A stretch of DNA of 64,000 nucleotides from Rhizoclosmatium globosum (Eukaryota; Chytridiomycota; Chytridiomycetes; Chytridiales; Chytriomycetaceae): positions 186,001 to 250,000 of the forward strand of contig MCGO01000017.1 of the NCBI GenBank assembly GCA_002104985.1, read 5' to 3'. This document shows, one piece after another, positions 47,578 through 61,855 of this stretch; position 1 is the first letter of the stretch; each line of letters begins with the position of its first letter. A model generated the notes under the pieces. That model had not been told where the DNA came from. It saw only the letters and a program-made list of their open reading frames with translations, and searched no databases. The position numbers were made by a program, and so were the translations under genes.

Positions 47578-49180
47578 TCATCTTCGGAGAGTGTTTGGCC
47601 CCGACCCATTTTGTGTCGTAGCCCCAACGGATGAGGTTCCATATGAGCGAGTCTCTCCAGTAGCCAACGCATTCATTTCTACAGATCGATCAATCGTGTT
47701 TGCTGGAGTTCTCTTTGCATTCACTGATTGGGATGATTTTAAGTTTTAGAAACAATACGAACCAAAAAAAAAGCCGACTCTACTCACAAGATTGCATAAG
47801 GCCCTTTCCGAAATTCAAAAAGTTGAGCACGGCAACACCAAAGGTAGCCAACGACACCAATAGCGTGAGTGCCGTAAACAGCGTCAAACTCCATTTACAA
47901 CTCTTGTATTTTCCTGGATCGTTCACGGTCCAAATGTCAATCAGTCTGTCTACAAGGTACCCGATACCAGCGGAGAGACCAACGAGGAGCAGTGTCATGA
48001 GGAAGTTGGATTCACGGGTTACAGCAAAGTAGGCGAGTAGGAGGAGAGCAAGGACTCCGAGAGGGGAAAAGATAATTGTCACGGTTTTGGGTGTACTGTT
48101 ATCTGCTCCAAAGACTAGGAGGACGTATTGGACAACGAAACTGACGAAGAAGAACACATCCCATTTCAGAAGGAGCATGTAAATGTGGTATACGGTCAAT
48201 CGTTCTAATTTATGGATGATGCTGTTAGTGTACAGTCATGGAAAACGAAATGATTCATCAAGGATTTTGATGAAGGGGAGCACTGAAACCAAAACAGCGC
48301 CACCAGCACCACCAAGTTAGGACTTACTTCTCACTTCAACGTCTGCACCAAGTTCTTTGAATACACTCCATCCAAACAAATTGTAGAGTTTCGTTGCGAA
48401 AAAGCACCACCCAAGGAAAAAGACAAGACTCAGTACAATTACGACAATCTCATTTGTGGCTGTTCGATGGAACACAAAAGGTCCTAGAGGAGGTGGGATT
48501 TGTTGGAGGAATCCGACGTTACGCTCTCCGATCGCATCGGCATTCACAAGGGAGGCTGATTGTGTGTATTGAAGGCAAGAGTATGCAAAGATAGCCAAGT
48601 TGAATCCAGTAGTTGCAACCAATTGAATCTTTGACGAAGTAATGATCTATGCAGGCGGCATGAGCAAAAGAGTGATTGAGTCAGTCGAACTCACTGAATC
48701 CAGTGCCAAATACAGCTGGAAGGCCTGAGCAGCCAGGAAGAGGCCCTGGTAGATTGAAATAGCCTCAGCGTTTCCGATAACGTTTGTTGAGGTTTGGTTG
48801 ACAAGGAGCAGGTAGCCGCGGTACGAGTTTGTGCTGTTGATTGCCTTGAGCTGGTTGAGCTCGTCTCTGCTCGAGGAAAAGACAAGGCCCTCGGCGATGA
48901 CCAGCGCAATCAGCTGCGCCAACGACCACAGAATCGCAGCTTTTGCCCACCACGACTTGGTTGGCGGCAGAGGTTAGTTGGCGCCCTTCAATCAACAAGA
49001 ACGGTAACACACCAGCCCCATCAGACGCCCAATCAACGACACTGGCTTGACACTCGCACTGCCGCCCGTGCTGAAGCCACCTGCTGTGCCAGGCCGTGTC
49101 GCCTGCCGGAAGATCGTCCCGCTGCTGGACTCGCTGTCATCGAGCCGCCGAAGGGTGGCCTGCGTGTTGTTCAAATCCAT
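47578..49180 (-). CDS. UPF0658-family Golgi membrane protein
   Basis: A fungal multi-pass protein of unknown function. MDLNNTQATLRRLDDSESSS begins a Ser/Gly-rich cytosolic tail. At least eight hydrophobic segments follow, including LAQLIALVIAEGLVF, GLFLAAQAFQLYLAL, GFNLAIFAYSCLQY, VIVLSLVFFLGWCFF, MLLLKWDVFFFVSFVVQYVL, GVLALLLLAYFAVTRE, LVGLSAGIGYLVDR and LFTALTLLVSLATFGVAV. The pairing of LLLKWDVFFF...QYVLLV, the 'vtRE' turn and VLNFLNFGKGL is what I recognise from UPF0658. The last exon adds a Thr/Ser-rich cytosolic tail ending TLRR at 47578. Introns at about 49010, 48640, 48330 and 47790. Confidence 0.72.
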
Positions 49181-49406
49181 TTCCACGCAAGATGCAAAAC
49201 TGTTTTCATTCCCACAACAATAAGTGAACATTCTACTTTATTGGATTATCGGACAGTAATAGGCAGCAAGAGTACAAGGAAACGAAGAGATAAGACTGCA
49301 AAAAGAGATACAACGAACTGAACTAAAAAAAGAAGCTTACAAACCCAACACATTAAGCTATTAGAGCAAAACGAAAAGAATCTAGCATCGATGAATGCAC
49401 AAAGAG

Positions 49407-51845
49407 CTACAGGTTTCCCAAAACAGAGTCGCAGGTACTCTGAAATGTCTCAATATCAAGGTTGCTCAAGAACGCAGTAAAGTCGTTCGCGCTCGTATCA
49501 AGCAATGGATGTACCGAATTTCCGAGTATATCTGATGCTGGGTCAGAAAGGAATGAAGTGTCTACAATTTCCTGAGAACTATTCCACATCCAATCACATG
49601 AATCAAACGTATTCATATCAAGGAGTGAATCAAGTTGGAGCGGAGACATGTTCATTTGCTGAGAGCCAGGCATTCCAAGTCCACTTGGCCCACCTGCAAA
49701 TGAATGAGAAATCTGACTTGTGGGAGTGTTCATAACTGACGACATAGTCGAAGCATTTCCAGGATTCATTGTTGAAGTTAAAGCAGCCAACATGGCCGAC
49801 TCATCAACTCCGTGTAATTGAGTAAACAATTGGAAAGCTTTCATTGTTTCAGCCAACACACTTCGGTCTAGTTTCGCTGGCGACAGCTGAGGTAGATTTG
49901 GCCTTCTGAGGAGTCGCTCGAATTCTTGTTGGCTTGACAGGAGTAGCCATTCCACTGACTGGCTCTGGCCTTGCTTTCTTAGCCAAACTTTGTGGTGTAG
50001 GGGTTGGACTGGATGGTTCTTGCAACGGTCTTTTCGCCGTCTTTTCACGCTTTCGCTTGTAATTACTCGAAGGAGAGGCTTTGGTGCCTTCACGTTCTTT
50101 CAGAGCGGCTTCTAAACTTGGGGGCAGAATGTCATCCAAAGGTTTTAACATAACCCGTTCTCCTTTACTATTCAACACACTGGGCCTTGAATACGGGATG
50201 CTGTTGGCGGCGGTGTCGATTGAGGAGTGGATTTGGGAGTGGCTTGTGGTGTGGGTCCAAATTTGTTGTAATGACGACGAGATTCGCAAATATTGTGGTA
50301 TTGCTTGAGTGTCTTGACGTTCACTGGCATGTGTGTTGGGATTTGAGAGTCAAACGATTTGAAGACGTAAAGGAGGTCAAACAAGTCAATATCTTGGTTC
50401 ATTGAAAGAGAGGATCGAGTATCATCAGTGCTTGGTTCTGGTTTGACGTAGTCGAGGGGAGGATATCTGTTGTGACGATAACATCTGGTGAGACAAACAT
50501 ATTGAGATAAACTAGGGTTATCTGTACCTGTACTGACTCTCTGTACCATGAAGGTAATGAACAGCGGACTCCACCTTCTGGTAGTAGTGACGAACAGAAT
50601 TGGTCTCAAACTCCCACATGACGTCATAGATATGCTCGAGTTGCTCTTTTGAAGGGTTAAAGTCATTTGATGAATCCTTAAGGCATTTCGCAACTTCTAG
50701 TGATCTCGACCGACGATAACTATTTATGATTCGTGGTTAGCACTGCAGTGTACGACAAAATAAAAAACAAAGTTACATTTGGATTGCAAGAGGTAAGGAC
50801 TTTTCAGCTGGATGCTGTCGGTGTTGTTTTCAGGACACAACTGTGTGGTTCACGACCATGTTCAACATGATTTGTAGCGGCGCAGCAGAAGTCCCTGGTT
50901 CTGATGTGTTGTGGTAGTACGTAAGGGAGATGAAAAAAAAGGAGATGGGTTGGCGCGTGCAACAAAGTCACACACAACCTTTTTGTGGGGTCTGTGCTTC
51001 ACCGAACACTCACCAGCGATAGATACACTGTAGCCTTCCATAAAGCTACTTCCCTTTCGAAAGATTGATTGATATGGGGGAGGGGACACTGATGACAGGG
51101 AAGTTGGGTGTCTAAGCGGCTCAGAGGATAACAAAACAGATTTATATACTGGCACTGCTGCTGACTCCGAGTGTGCAGATAGTATACTTTGAGAGTAAAT
51201 GCCGCTCTCTAACAGATCCGACAGAAAAAAATTAGCGGGTGCTTCAGTAATCCCCGATAAAGGGAGATGGGAGAGTGAAAGGAGGGAGGGATAAGGGATC
51301 TTGTCTCACCTGATTGCATACGAGACGGTATTGTATGAAACGTATCAGCATGAAGCCTAGTTGAGTGTCTTTGGCTTGTGATAAATTCGAGGCTCCGCGC
51401 CCTTTGTTGACAGGTTTGGACGACATCCAACAACTGGCGCCTCAAAGGATCTTCCTCGAACTGAACTGGGCTAGACACATATCCCACACCTTCCAATACG
51501 TCGTTATGCGCAGAGGCGGACAACTCCGAAGCGGGTTGTGATGAATGGGGGCGACCCGCCTCGTTTACCCTGGTTTCGGATCCATGAAGAATCGGCAGAT
51601 CTGTCTTGTTTCCAGTAGATTTAGCCTGATTGCTCTCACGTCTAGGACTAGGCCGAAGAGAGGTGTCATTGGATGTGCGAGACGAGATGCTCGAGTAGTT
51701 GAGTTTGGTGAAGGTCGTTTTGGCAAGGAAACGTCGTCACCAAAATTTTCCTTCTCACGAGTTTTACGCACACGTTGGAGATTGATCAGGAGAGCGGCAA
51801 TGATGGTGATTTCGCCTTGCTGGACAGTCCTTTCCGAATAGAGGT
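49407..51845 (-). CDS. Unrecognised nuclear-type protein, multi-exon, largely disordered
   Basis: I do not recognise this gene. Upstream exons (51840-51050) encode Ser/Arg-rich sequence with VSSPVQFEEDPLRRQLLDVV and SPPPYQSIFRKGS. A folded-looking segment at about 50720-50540 reads LEVAKCLKDSSNDF, LEHIYDVMWEFETNSVRHYY and QKVESAVHYLHGTE. Then DLFDLLYVFKSFDS, PVNVKTLKQYHNI, GERVMLKPLDDILPPSLEAA and a Lys/Arg/Pro/Ser-rich nuclear-localisation-like stretch (YKRKREKTAKRP). The C-terminal 140 residues are Ser/Asn/Met-rich and acidic-hydrophobic (FTAFLSNLDIETFQS), like an activation domain. That composition suggests a transcription regulator, but no DNA-binding domain is visible. The region may hold two genes; the 5' limit is a guess. 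Confidence 0.4.
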
Positions 51846-51899
51846 ATTATCTACTGTGTTAACATCTTTTTCGTTGTTTCAAGGCTGCGTTCAAAAGGA

Positions 51900-54141
51900 T
51901 AAAGGGTATCACTTTTCATTTTATGGTAGATAACCCAGTCAAAAAACCTCGCAAGCTCAATCCGGATCAAGTGACTAATCGTTAGACAAGGTTGAGACCT
52001 GCTTGCATACTTCGTTTGAAAGTGTCCTGTGTCAATTTTTCCGGAGGTGATGAAAAGGCTATTGGGCAGTATATCACCATCATCCAAACGGCCAACTGCT
52101 TCAAAATAAATATTGCTCGAAATGGAACAACTGCGTCTGCATCATTCTTCGGAAGTTCACCCATACCGGAACCATGTCTCAGTAGAGGCAAGAGCAATTA
52201 CCAACAATGTATCAGATTTGATAATATCAAAAAATGCTTCCGTCGATAGTGAAAAGATAAATTTTAGTTCATATTACTGGGAAGCGAATGGTTGCATTGT
52301 CTTTTCGGTTGTATTTCTGTTTTGCTGTTCAAATCTCAACATCATGATCATTTATGATTTGAAAGGATTATAGGAGTATTTTAAGTAGTACACGTCGATC
52401 GCACTCCCAACGTCCTGGACGCCAACTTTACATTTCAACTGGTTCTATTTAATCAAACCCCACAATTTGTGATGTTAATTGAGGCGGACTTCAAAGTCAC
52501 TGCTTGCTCAGAAATAAATAGTATTCGAAGCGAGAAATCTGCGTTATCGATAGATGGGGAGTTCAAGTTGAGAGTTGCGACTTTCATGGTCATTGGGAAA
52601 GACAAAAATTGAAACGAAAGGAATGAAGGGAATAGTACTGGATCGATAACTGCATCTGATGCCAATGCCAGCTGCAAATTTAAAATATAAGAAGGCGTGT
52701 TTTTTGATTGGGACTAATTGATACTTTACGTCGATTATGCCCTCTGCTTATAGCTGGACTGGTCACCTCCCCAGCATTTTTCATTGATTTTAGAAAGATT
52801 GATTCTCTTTTTATTGGTAAATAGAAGAACAATGGAGCCTCCACTGAAACCCACTTCCAACACAAGTCCCTTGGACCTTATCATCCCCTCAATTGTTTTG
52901 GAAACTCAGTCCCTTATTTTTTTATCAAAGAAGGAAAGATGAGGGCAAACTCAAAGCCACCGCAGCTTCTATTTTGGACTTCACTGCACGGCTTCAACCT
53001 TTGATTCCAGAATACGACACATATATTTTACCAGCAGTCACCCAATTATTTGAAGCCTCGGACGATCAAGTGCTGAGATCAATTTCGAAGCTTCTGTTGG
53101 CGATAAAGCTGACGTTGCAAGTCAACTCACCGCATCACACCACGTTGGACGAGTTACTCAAGCAAGGAAAGACTTTAAGTCTCTCAAAAAATGCTGAAAT
53201 GGACGATAACGATCTCCCACCGCTTCCGAAGCGAGCAACCGTCAGCGGAGCACCTTCATCAACCTCTACATCAACCTTACCAAATCCAAAATTGAGACGT
53301 TCTCTAACTCAAAGAATGAGTGATGTCGCGGGTGCTGTTCGATCTAACTCCGTAAGATCGTCGGTCCATAACCGTGCTTCAGTTGTCCAGGAGATTTTGG
53401 AAAAAGAACGAGGAATATCCGAATCCACTCAGAGCGTTTCAGCTGCTCTTTTTGGTGATCCAAATATGCCTATGGTGGAAGCAGTAAAGGAAAGGAAGCA
53501 GAACGGGCCTTTCGCGACTCTCAACAGCGAAAGAGAATATGACTCAACTCTATGCATCAATTTCTTCCAAATCTATCAAAATATTCTTACAAGCCTCCCG
53601 CGTCCGTATTTTTGATGTTGATATCACAAAATGGCAAAATGAGGGTACCATTATTATAAATGACTTGCGTGAAGACTATAAGAGCACTGAAGTGACTGAA
53701 ATAACAAAAATACGATAAGCCAAATGAATCTTGGTTTGCGCTCATACTTCGATGGGAAGCAATCAGCAACCACAAGGAGTCATTGAAATTGAATCTGATT
53801 TGAAGCTTGTGTTGCATTCAATTGCCAGCAAGAACCCAGTTTTTTCAATTACCGGGGAATTCCCACAAGGTCGGTTCTTAGTAATTGGACGTGAAGATTC
53901 TCGGGCTCAAACGAAAGTCGGAAACAGCAGTGGGTGGACTCGCAGAAAGGGATGGTCGTTCTCAGAAACAACATGTGAATGCAACTTTGAGATTTCTGAG
54001 GAAGTTTTGTTTGATAAGCAGCCAGTAGGCGGGGCGGGTGGGAACGAGAGGAGAAGGTCAGTACACCCAAACGGTGAGATTATTAAAAATAGTCCTTTGC
54101 TGATGGCTGCGATTTGCACGGCATTTGCCTCGAAGAAATAA
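51900..54141 (+). CDS. Unrecognised protein, multi-exon
   Basis: No family recognised. Coding-like pieces are strung along the plus strand in changing frames: about 52080-52370 (LIISKNASVDSEKINFSSYY), 52390-52610 (FTFQLVLFNQTPQFVMLIEA, then an SEKSALSIDGEFKL stretch), and a long open exon 52893-53560 with helical ILDFTARLQPLIPEYDTYIL and PAVTQLFEASDDQVLRSISK, a Ser/Pro/Arg-rich linker and SVVQEILEKERGI. The last part (53600-54141) has VDITKWQNEGTIIINDLRED, ESWFALILRWEAISN, VIEIESDLKLVLHSIASKNP and a C-terminus ending AAICTAFASKK. It ends 75 bases before the XRN1 stop, tail to tail. The start is not determined; an ATG at 52832 heads the long exon only after a frame change. Confidence 0.4.
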
Positions 54142-54216
54142 ACCAATAAATATGCTTACTTTATTTTCACATATATTATTGGATGAACCCCAAAAGAAAG
54201 GATGCGTGTCAAATGA

Positions 54217-57200
54217 TTATTGGCTTGCACTACCGTCAGCTGGTGTAGGATTGTTGTTACCGGTTGGTGTCGGTCATGCTGATTGGAGCCTCCGCGACCC
54301 CCACGTCCGCGGCTACCTCTACCGCCTCTTCCTCCACGGCCATTGCCACGGTTATTATTACCATGATGATGGTTGTGACCGTGAGATGGATTATAGTATC
54401 CTCCCCCACCATTTGGCGGTCTGAACGCGTCACCTTGTGGTGGAGGTTGAACATAGCCTCCAGGTACAGGTTGGTACGCCATTGGAGGCATAAAACCACC
54501 TTGAGGAATTGGTGCACCAGGATAAGCTCCAGGAGGAATAAACGCTCCAGGAGGTGGGTAGTAATTCATTTGATAGTTCGGATTGTATGCCCCACCGTAT
54601 TGTTGATTTGGATAATATTGAGGGCGAACTCCACCGACCAGTTGTTCTAATTCTGTCTGTCGTGGGGCGTTATTATACCCATTTGAGTTGGCAGCAACGG
54701 TGTATGGGGAAGAATATTGAACAGGTGTTGATCCCGTTCCCATCATTGAAAGAATTTGATGCGAAATTTCCTGGCTTTGCGGTGCCTGCTGCTGCTGAGG
54801 TGCTGTGGGTGTGGTTTGCGACGAGCCGCCGATTGAGAGCATAGATTTTAAGTCCCGAGTCATTTTGTCCATCTCATTTGGGGTAGGTTCTTGAGAAGTT
54901 CTATTTGGACTTGGAGATCTCTTTCTGTTAGTATGCCCCTGTTTCTGGTGCTGCTGTGTATGGCCCTTCAAAATCTGTGCATTCTGCTGTTTTAAATCGG
55001 TCGCTGATGTCTTTTTTCACAATCTTGTTTGGTTGCACCTTAATAGTACTATGTCCCTGAGAGCCACCTTCAGTCCAAGCACTGCGAGTTGTGGCTGCAG
55101 GATTACTTCCGCGGCTGGTTTCAATATCAGTGGGAACTAAACCTTTTGGGTTCACTGGAGCTGGTCTTGTGTTTTGTGCAACTGCTTCAGGATTGGCATT
55201 ATCGTTCCCTCTCCTTTTGGATTCAACAGAGGCTTTCCAGGGATTCTTTCAGGCACATTTTGAGCGAGACTGGGCAGCTGCAGTTGTTGCATGGTTCCAG
55301 AAAGAGGCTGAGGGCGACTCACATTCAAGAGCGTGTCTTTGTAAACTGACATTCCACGGTGTGGAGAACACCTAACTCAGCTGTTAGATTGTGTCGAATT
55401 AAAAATGATATGATTGCTCACCTTCCCTCCAAACTCACGCCTGACATGAAAGTGACATCAAACACGATATCAACAACTCGTCCACCCTCTACGCCAACAA
55501 CAGTTCCAAGCGCACCCAAAGGAACAATACCAGTCGCTGCAACGTTAACAATACGATCTCCCAACTTGAAATTTTGAGTTCCACATCTGAAAGGAGCATG
55601 AGATGGTTTTAAAACTGCATTGCGAGGAATGTTCTTGATAACTTTCGACTTTTGGTAAACATTAGCCCAGCTTCTTGATAAATAGCATCCACAGTTTCTT
55701 CAATCTTTTGAACGAAAGGTTTGGTGAGGGCCTGAGCTTGCAGTGATACTTTCTCAAAGTCCTTGACGCCAATCGTCTTAATCCAAGACTTTAAGTCTGC
55801 GATTCTCTCAACTAATGTCTCTGGTGGGAAAAATCAACGTCTGCAAAGATGTCTCCACCACGGCTGCGGTCAATTCCACGGACAACTTCGGGGAACTTGG
55901 TCTGTGATGTTGTTGAGCACACAAGCGTCAAAACCCAAAATACTTACGATATATTCACGGATCAAATCAATCGCTTTGTTACTGTACTCCCATGAGGTAC
56001 CGTTCTTTCGGGTCATTCCCAACACCTTCTTGCCCTTCCCCTCGAATTTCATATTTAAACCAAAATTGGCGCGTTCATCACCGCCATTTCGACTTTTACC
56101 ATTTGTCATAGTCACAAAGAAACTGGAAGTCAACTTGGAGAGCACCAAACCCGAAATATGTAAACTTTTAGAAACTTGGAATGCAGGAATGTAACGTTCG
56201 TCACGTTCAGCGAGTTCAGCCAACTGTTGGGTGAATCGCAAGCCATCTTCGACTTTTTGGCTCAAAGGAGACTACAGTATACGTTTCATTATGTGAACAT
56301 CATAAATAGGAAAACTTACCACAAGTTTCACGGTCATCAACTCTCCCGTCTCATTGTACCCTGAACTTCAGCGCGACATCCATAGTTGACCGGACCCAAG
56401 AAGAACACAGAAGATCCAACATAGAACTCGTCACCAATAGCAGGAGGAGGCAACTCCACATATCGTGGATCTTCATGCTGCTTTCCTTCAACAATAGTTT
56501 GAAGAGCGTAATCTGAATCCGGGTGCCATCGTTTAATCCAAAGTCCTTAATCATACTCCATCATCTGCAAGAGTCATTCCCTTCAGAGGTCTTACTGAAA
56601 CCACAACTTCACAGGACCAATGATGGTACCGAAACGCTTGCTGTAGATTGCTTCAGACTTTTCAACCGCATCATAGAATTTATCCTGAGACTGATCCGTC
56701 ATTGCTTCCGCAGCCACGTCACGAGCATCAGTTACGACAGAACCGACTCCTTTGCAGCTCGGTAGCACATAGCTCATCGCTGACTTTAACGACAAGAGCT
56801 TCCGTGAGGAAAGGCCAGCCGATAAATACATGCTTCTGCTGCAACAAACGGAGTGCGATTGCTTCAGTGGGCTGACTCTGAGCGTGCAAAGCGGCCGTCA
56901 AAGTCACAACCACAGTTTCACGCTGAGATTCTTGTTGGAAGACAGTAACGCCGTGGTATCCGAGCGTTGCAGTATGTTGGAGTGTTTTCAACGAAGGGAA
57001 TCCAGGGTGGAAGTTTGAAAAGTTGCCCTCCAACAATCCAAACTTGAGCGAGACATCAGACGGAATATTGAATACGACCATCTGAGCGGTACAAGCAGGA
57101 ATACTTGGGAACGATTCAGAAGGGGACTGATGGTGGTATGGAGGTGCTTTCGGGTCTGGGTTCTTTTGGAACTTGAACGCAGTTCCCAACGAGTTACGTT

Positions 57201-59802
57201 TCTTCTCTTCCTTTGTAAGTTGACCTTCTCTCGAGCTGATAAAATCTTTGAGTTTCAATATAATAACCATTGCAATATCGTACCTTGTAAACTCTTGATC
57301 AAACGCTCCTCATCAATGAAAGGAATCTTGACGACAGCTTCCCAATCCTGCTTCTTTCCATTCAAATCCAAAGCGAAATCAGTTGGATAGAAATCGATAA
57401 TTGGCGAACCAGGGTCCGTCATCAAGTCCTGGAATGGAGGCGGGAGCAGTTCTTTTGAGGCTGCAGGCTGGACACCCATCAGTTGGTAAAATGGCAGGAA
57501 TGGCTTCCCTTTCTCGAATTTAATTGGATGGAATCGAATGATATTGTTCAAGTCTGTGATCTTTGGTGCGTAGTGGTATGGGAAGAACCAACCCCAAGAC
57601 GGTACTCCGCGGTAGTAGTACAAGAGGACCCACTGCAATCCTTCGATGTAGTGATAAACAATTTGATCAAGCTTTTCTGGATTCTTGGTGGGGCTAAATT
57701 CGAGTTTTTCCTGTAATATTCATCAGTATTGAGTAAATAGAATTCAAATAACCTCACCCTGTAATACTCGGCCTTCCAGTTCGCAAATTCCTCCTCGATT
57801 TCAACCTTTCCTTCCTCTTCCTTCTTGGCATCTAAATCCGCTTCGTCAAGAACTTCTGCGAAATCATAACGTTTCACGATCCGCATCCTCGCCTCATTGC
57901 TCTCTTCATCACTTTCATCATCTAAATCATCGCCTTCCCAAGAAACAAAGAGTTTTTGAAGCTGTTGAGATTGAGGAATCTCCTCTGACGGGTCAAAGCC
58001 AATACCGTGCCGAAGTCCGAGCTCCTTAGCCAGCCCAATAATGAAAGTCCGATCGTCAACAGAAGTATGAGGAGGGAAAAATAAGGCAGCCGTGTCATCA
58101 CTGCGCGGGGTCATAATGAAATTACGGATCTTGTCATAGAGTTCTTTTTGATGACTGGACAAATCTGGCAAGAAGTCAAAAATCAATTAAGATACGAATA
58201 GCGCCCACTTACAAAGAATGTTCTTTTTCTTGGCGGCCTCGGCAGCTTTCGGTGAGCCTCCTGATGACGAAGCCCCATCTTCAACCTCAACAACTTGTGG
58301 ACCCCTTCGATTTCCTCTCTTTTTCCCCTTTCCTCTACCTCCACCTGACTGAGGCCCACGTTGGATACTAACAACAGCACCAGTAACAATATCTCCACGC
58401 TCCATCATGAAAACTTCCCGCTCCATTTCTCCGATACCTTGCAACAAAATCTCCAGCCTGCCTAAGTTGATTTCACCGTCTTCGTTGATGTATCCGCCCA
58501 TAGATGGGAGTCTCTCCTTGTAGATTTTAAAGAAAGTTGCAAGAGCGCCTTCGTTGATGTGCAATCCAGGAAGATGTGGCAAGAAATCATTTCCTAAAAA
58601 TATAGCCAAGTTAGCATAAAGACCGAGAAAAAATCCAGACGTACCAACGAAAAAAGAGAGCAGGATAAAGTCATCAATGACTCGTTCAAGAGAATAGTCA
58701 AACCCATTCAGTGCCGATTGGATACTCTTGAACTCCAAATCGAGATACTCGCGGAAAATAGACAAATGCATAAGATAGAAATGCTGAGCGTCTGGGTTGG
58801 ATGTCGCCAAAGTCTTTTTGTTGGACTGCCCTTTCCTCCGAACGTGACTTCTTCACGGAGAAGAGCAAAATGCGGCTCATGCGAGAGAAGACCGAGCATA
58901 ATCAGATCGGCGTCGAGACTGTGAATGATGGTCAGATGAAGGAGAGAAAGTTAGTGGAAACTCACCCATAGAGACAGTGTCTTGTGTTGGGAATGTAATC
59001 TGGAGAGGCACGGACACTACGAATGTATTCCATAATCTTGTGCTCTCCTTCTCCAGGGACGTCGTGTCCAGACAAAATGACAGTGACGTTGGCCCAAGCT
59101 GCGTCTTCAGAAATCTTCTTCGCAATAAAGTATTTCAAGTTCTCGGACAAGCGCGCCATAATGGAGTACCTATGATGTCATAATTCAGAACCTGGGGGGT
59201 GGCACAACCTCTTCTGAACGAACCAGGAGTGATACAGTTTGAATCAAACGCCTTTTCTTTGGGCAATTCCTCGCCCTTCGCCAAAGCCTTCTTTCTCGCA
59301 TCTTCCGCGTCTTTGGCAGTACGAAATCTTCTGCTTCGCTGTTGGTTCATTTTTGCACGCGGAGCAACACCGTCGACAGCCATGAAAAACACTTTTGTGG
59401 GTTTGATCTTTGTAAACAAGGCGTCGATGTAGTTGAAGATTGCCAGAAAGATTTGCTCTTCGGTGATACGGAAGTGTGGGTTGTCGTCGTTGGGGTGCTG
59501 TTGGGTTGACGTTACTTAGACTGTACACCTTAGGTCAAGTGGGGTAAGTGGACTATTTACCGAGCAGGGATGGATAATTCCATTCATATCGAGGTACAGA
59601 TTATCTTCGAAGGGAGAGTTAAGAGATAAGCGTGATGGATGAGAGAGTACGCGGCACAACTGCTAACCGAAAACAGGTATCTTGTTCTCCTGAACGAGGT
59701 TGGAGCAGAGAGGATATCTCTCGGATATCCATCTAAAGAACTGTGACGAGGTATCAGATGTAGTTCAGAGGTATTGTCTCCCCGTACCTTGGGGATGCCC
59801 AT
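54217..59802 (-). CDS. XRN1: XRN1, cytoplasmic 5'-3' exoribonuclease
   Basis: XRN1 degrades decapped mRNA. Exon 1 is MGIPK (59802-59788); exon 2 gives [14 protein letters not shown], exon 3 [14 protein letters not shown]. Further: [31 protein letters not shown], the catalytic-site block [38 protein letters not shown] and [20 protein letters not shown]. The D1-D4/SH3-like regions follow in ten or more exons (for example [20 protein letters not shown]). The tail is low-complexity: Pro/Tyr/Gly-rich repeats, a His-rich run and Gly-Arg boxes ([14 protein letters not shown]), read to a stop at 54217 or, in another frame, 54156. MG[IV]PK..RW..ERYP and a long C-terminus mark XRN1 and not RAT1. One-base breaks near 59200 and 58220. 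Confidence 0.95.
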
Positions 59803-59910
59803 TTTTCGTTCGCAAGTTCCTTTGTGTGAGGAGTCATCAGCAATGCCACCCTGTCACTCAACCACCTCAGAAAAAATCATGGATTTATTGGTTAAGCAGG
59901 TTATGTATAT

Positions 59911-61735
<1,825 letters not shown>

Positions 61736-61855
61736 TTCAAGTTTTTCACAAGAGCCGATGCTTGGACAAAGGAGGTCATCTTCTATCGGCCGATTCAGAA
61801 GATTCTCTGGAACAATTTCATCTGAACTAGACAACACGTAAATCTGTGTCGGAGG
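61736..61855. promoter_or_regulatory. Bidirectional spacer ATE1/receptor-like gene
   Basis: 120 bases between the ATE1 ATG at 61735 and the receptor-like ATG at 61856. No motif recognised. Confidence 0.4.
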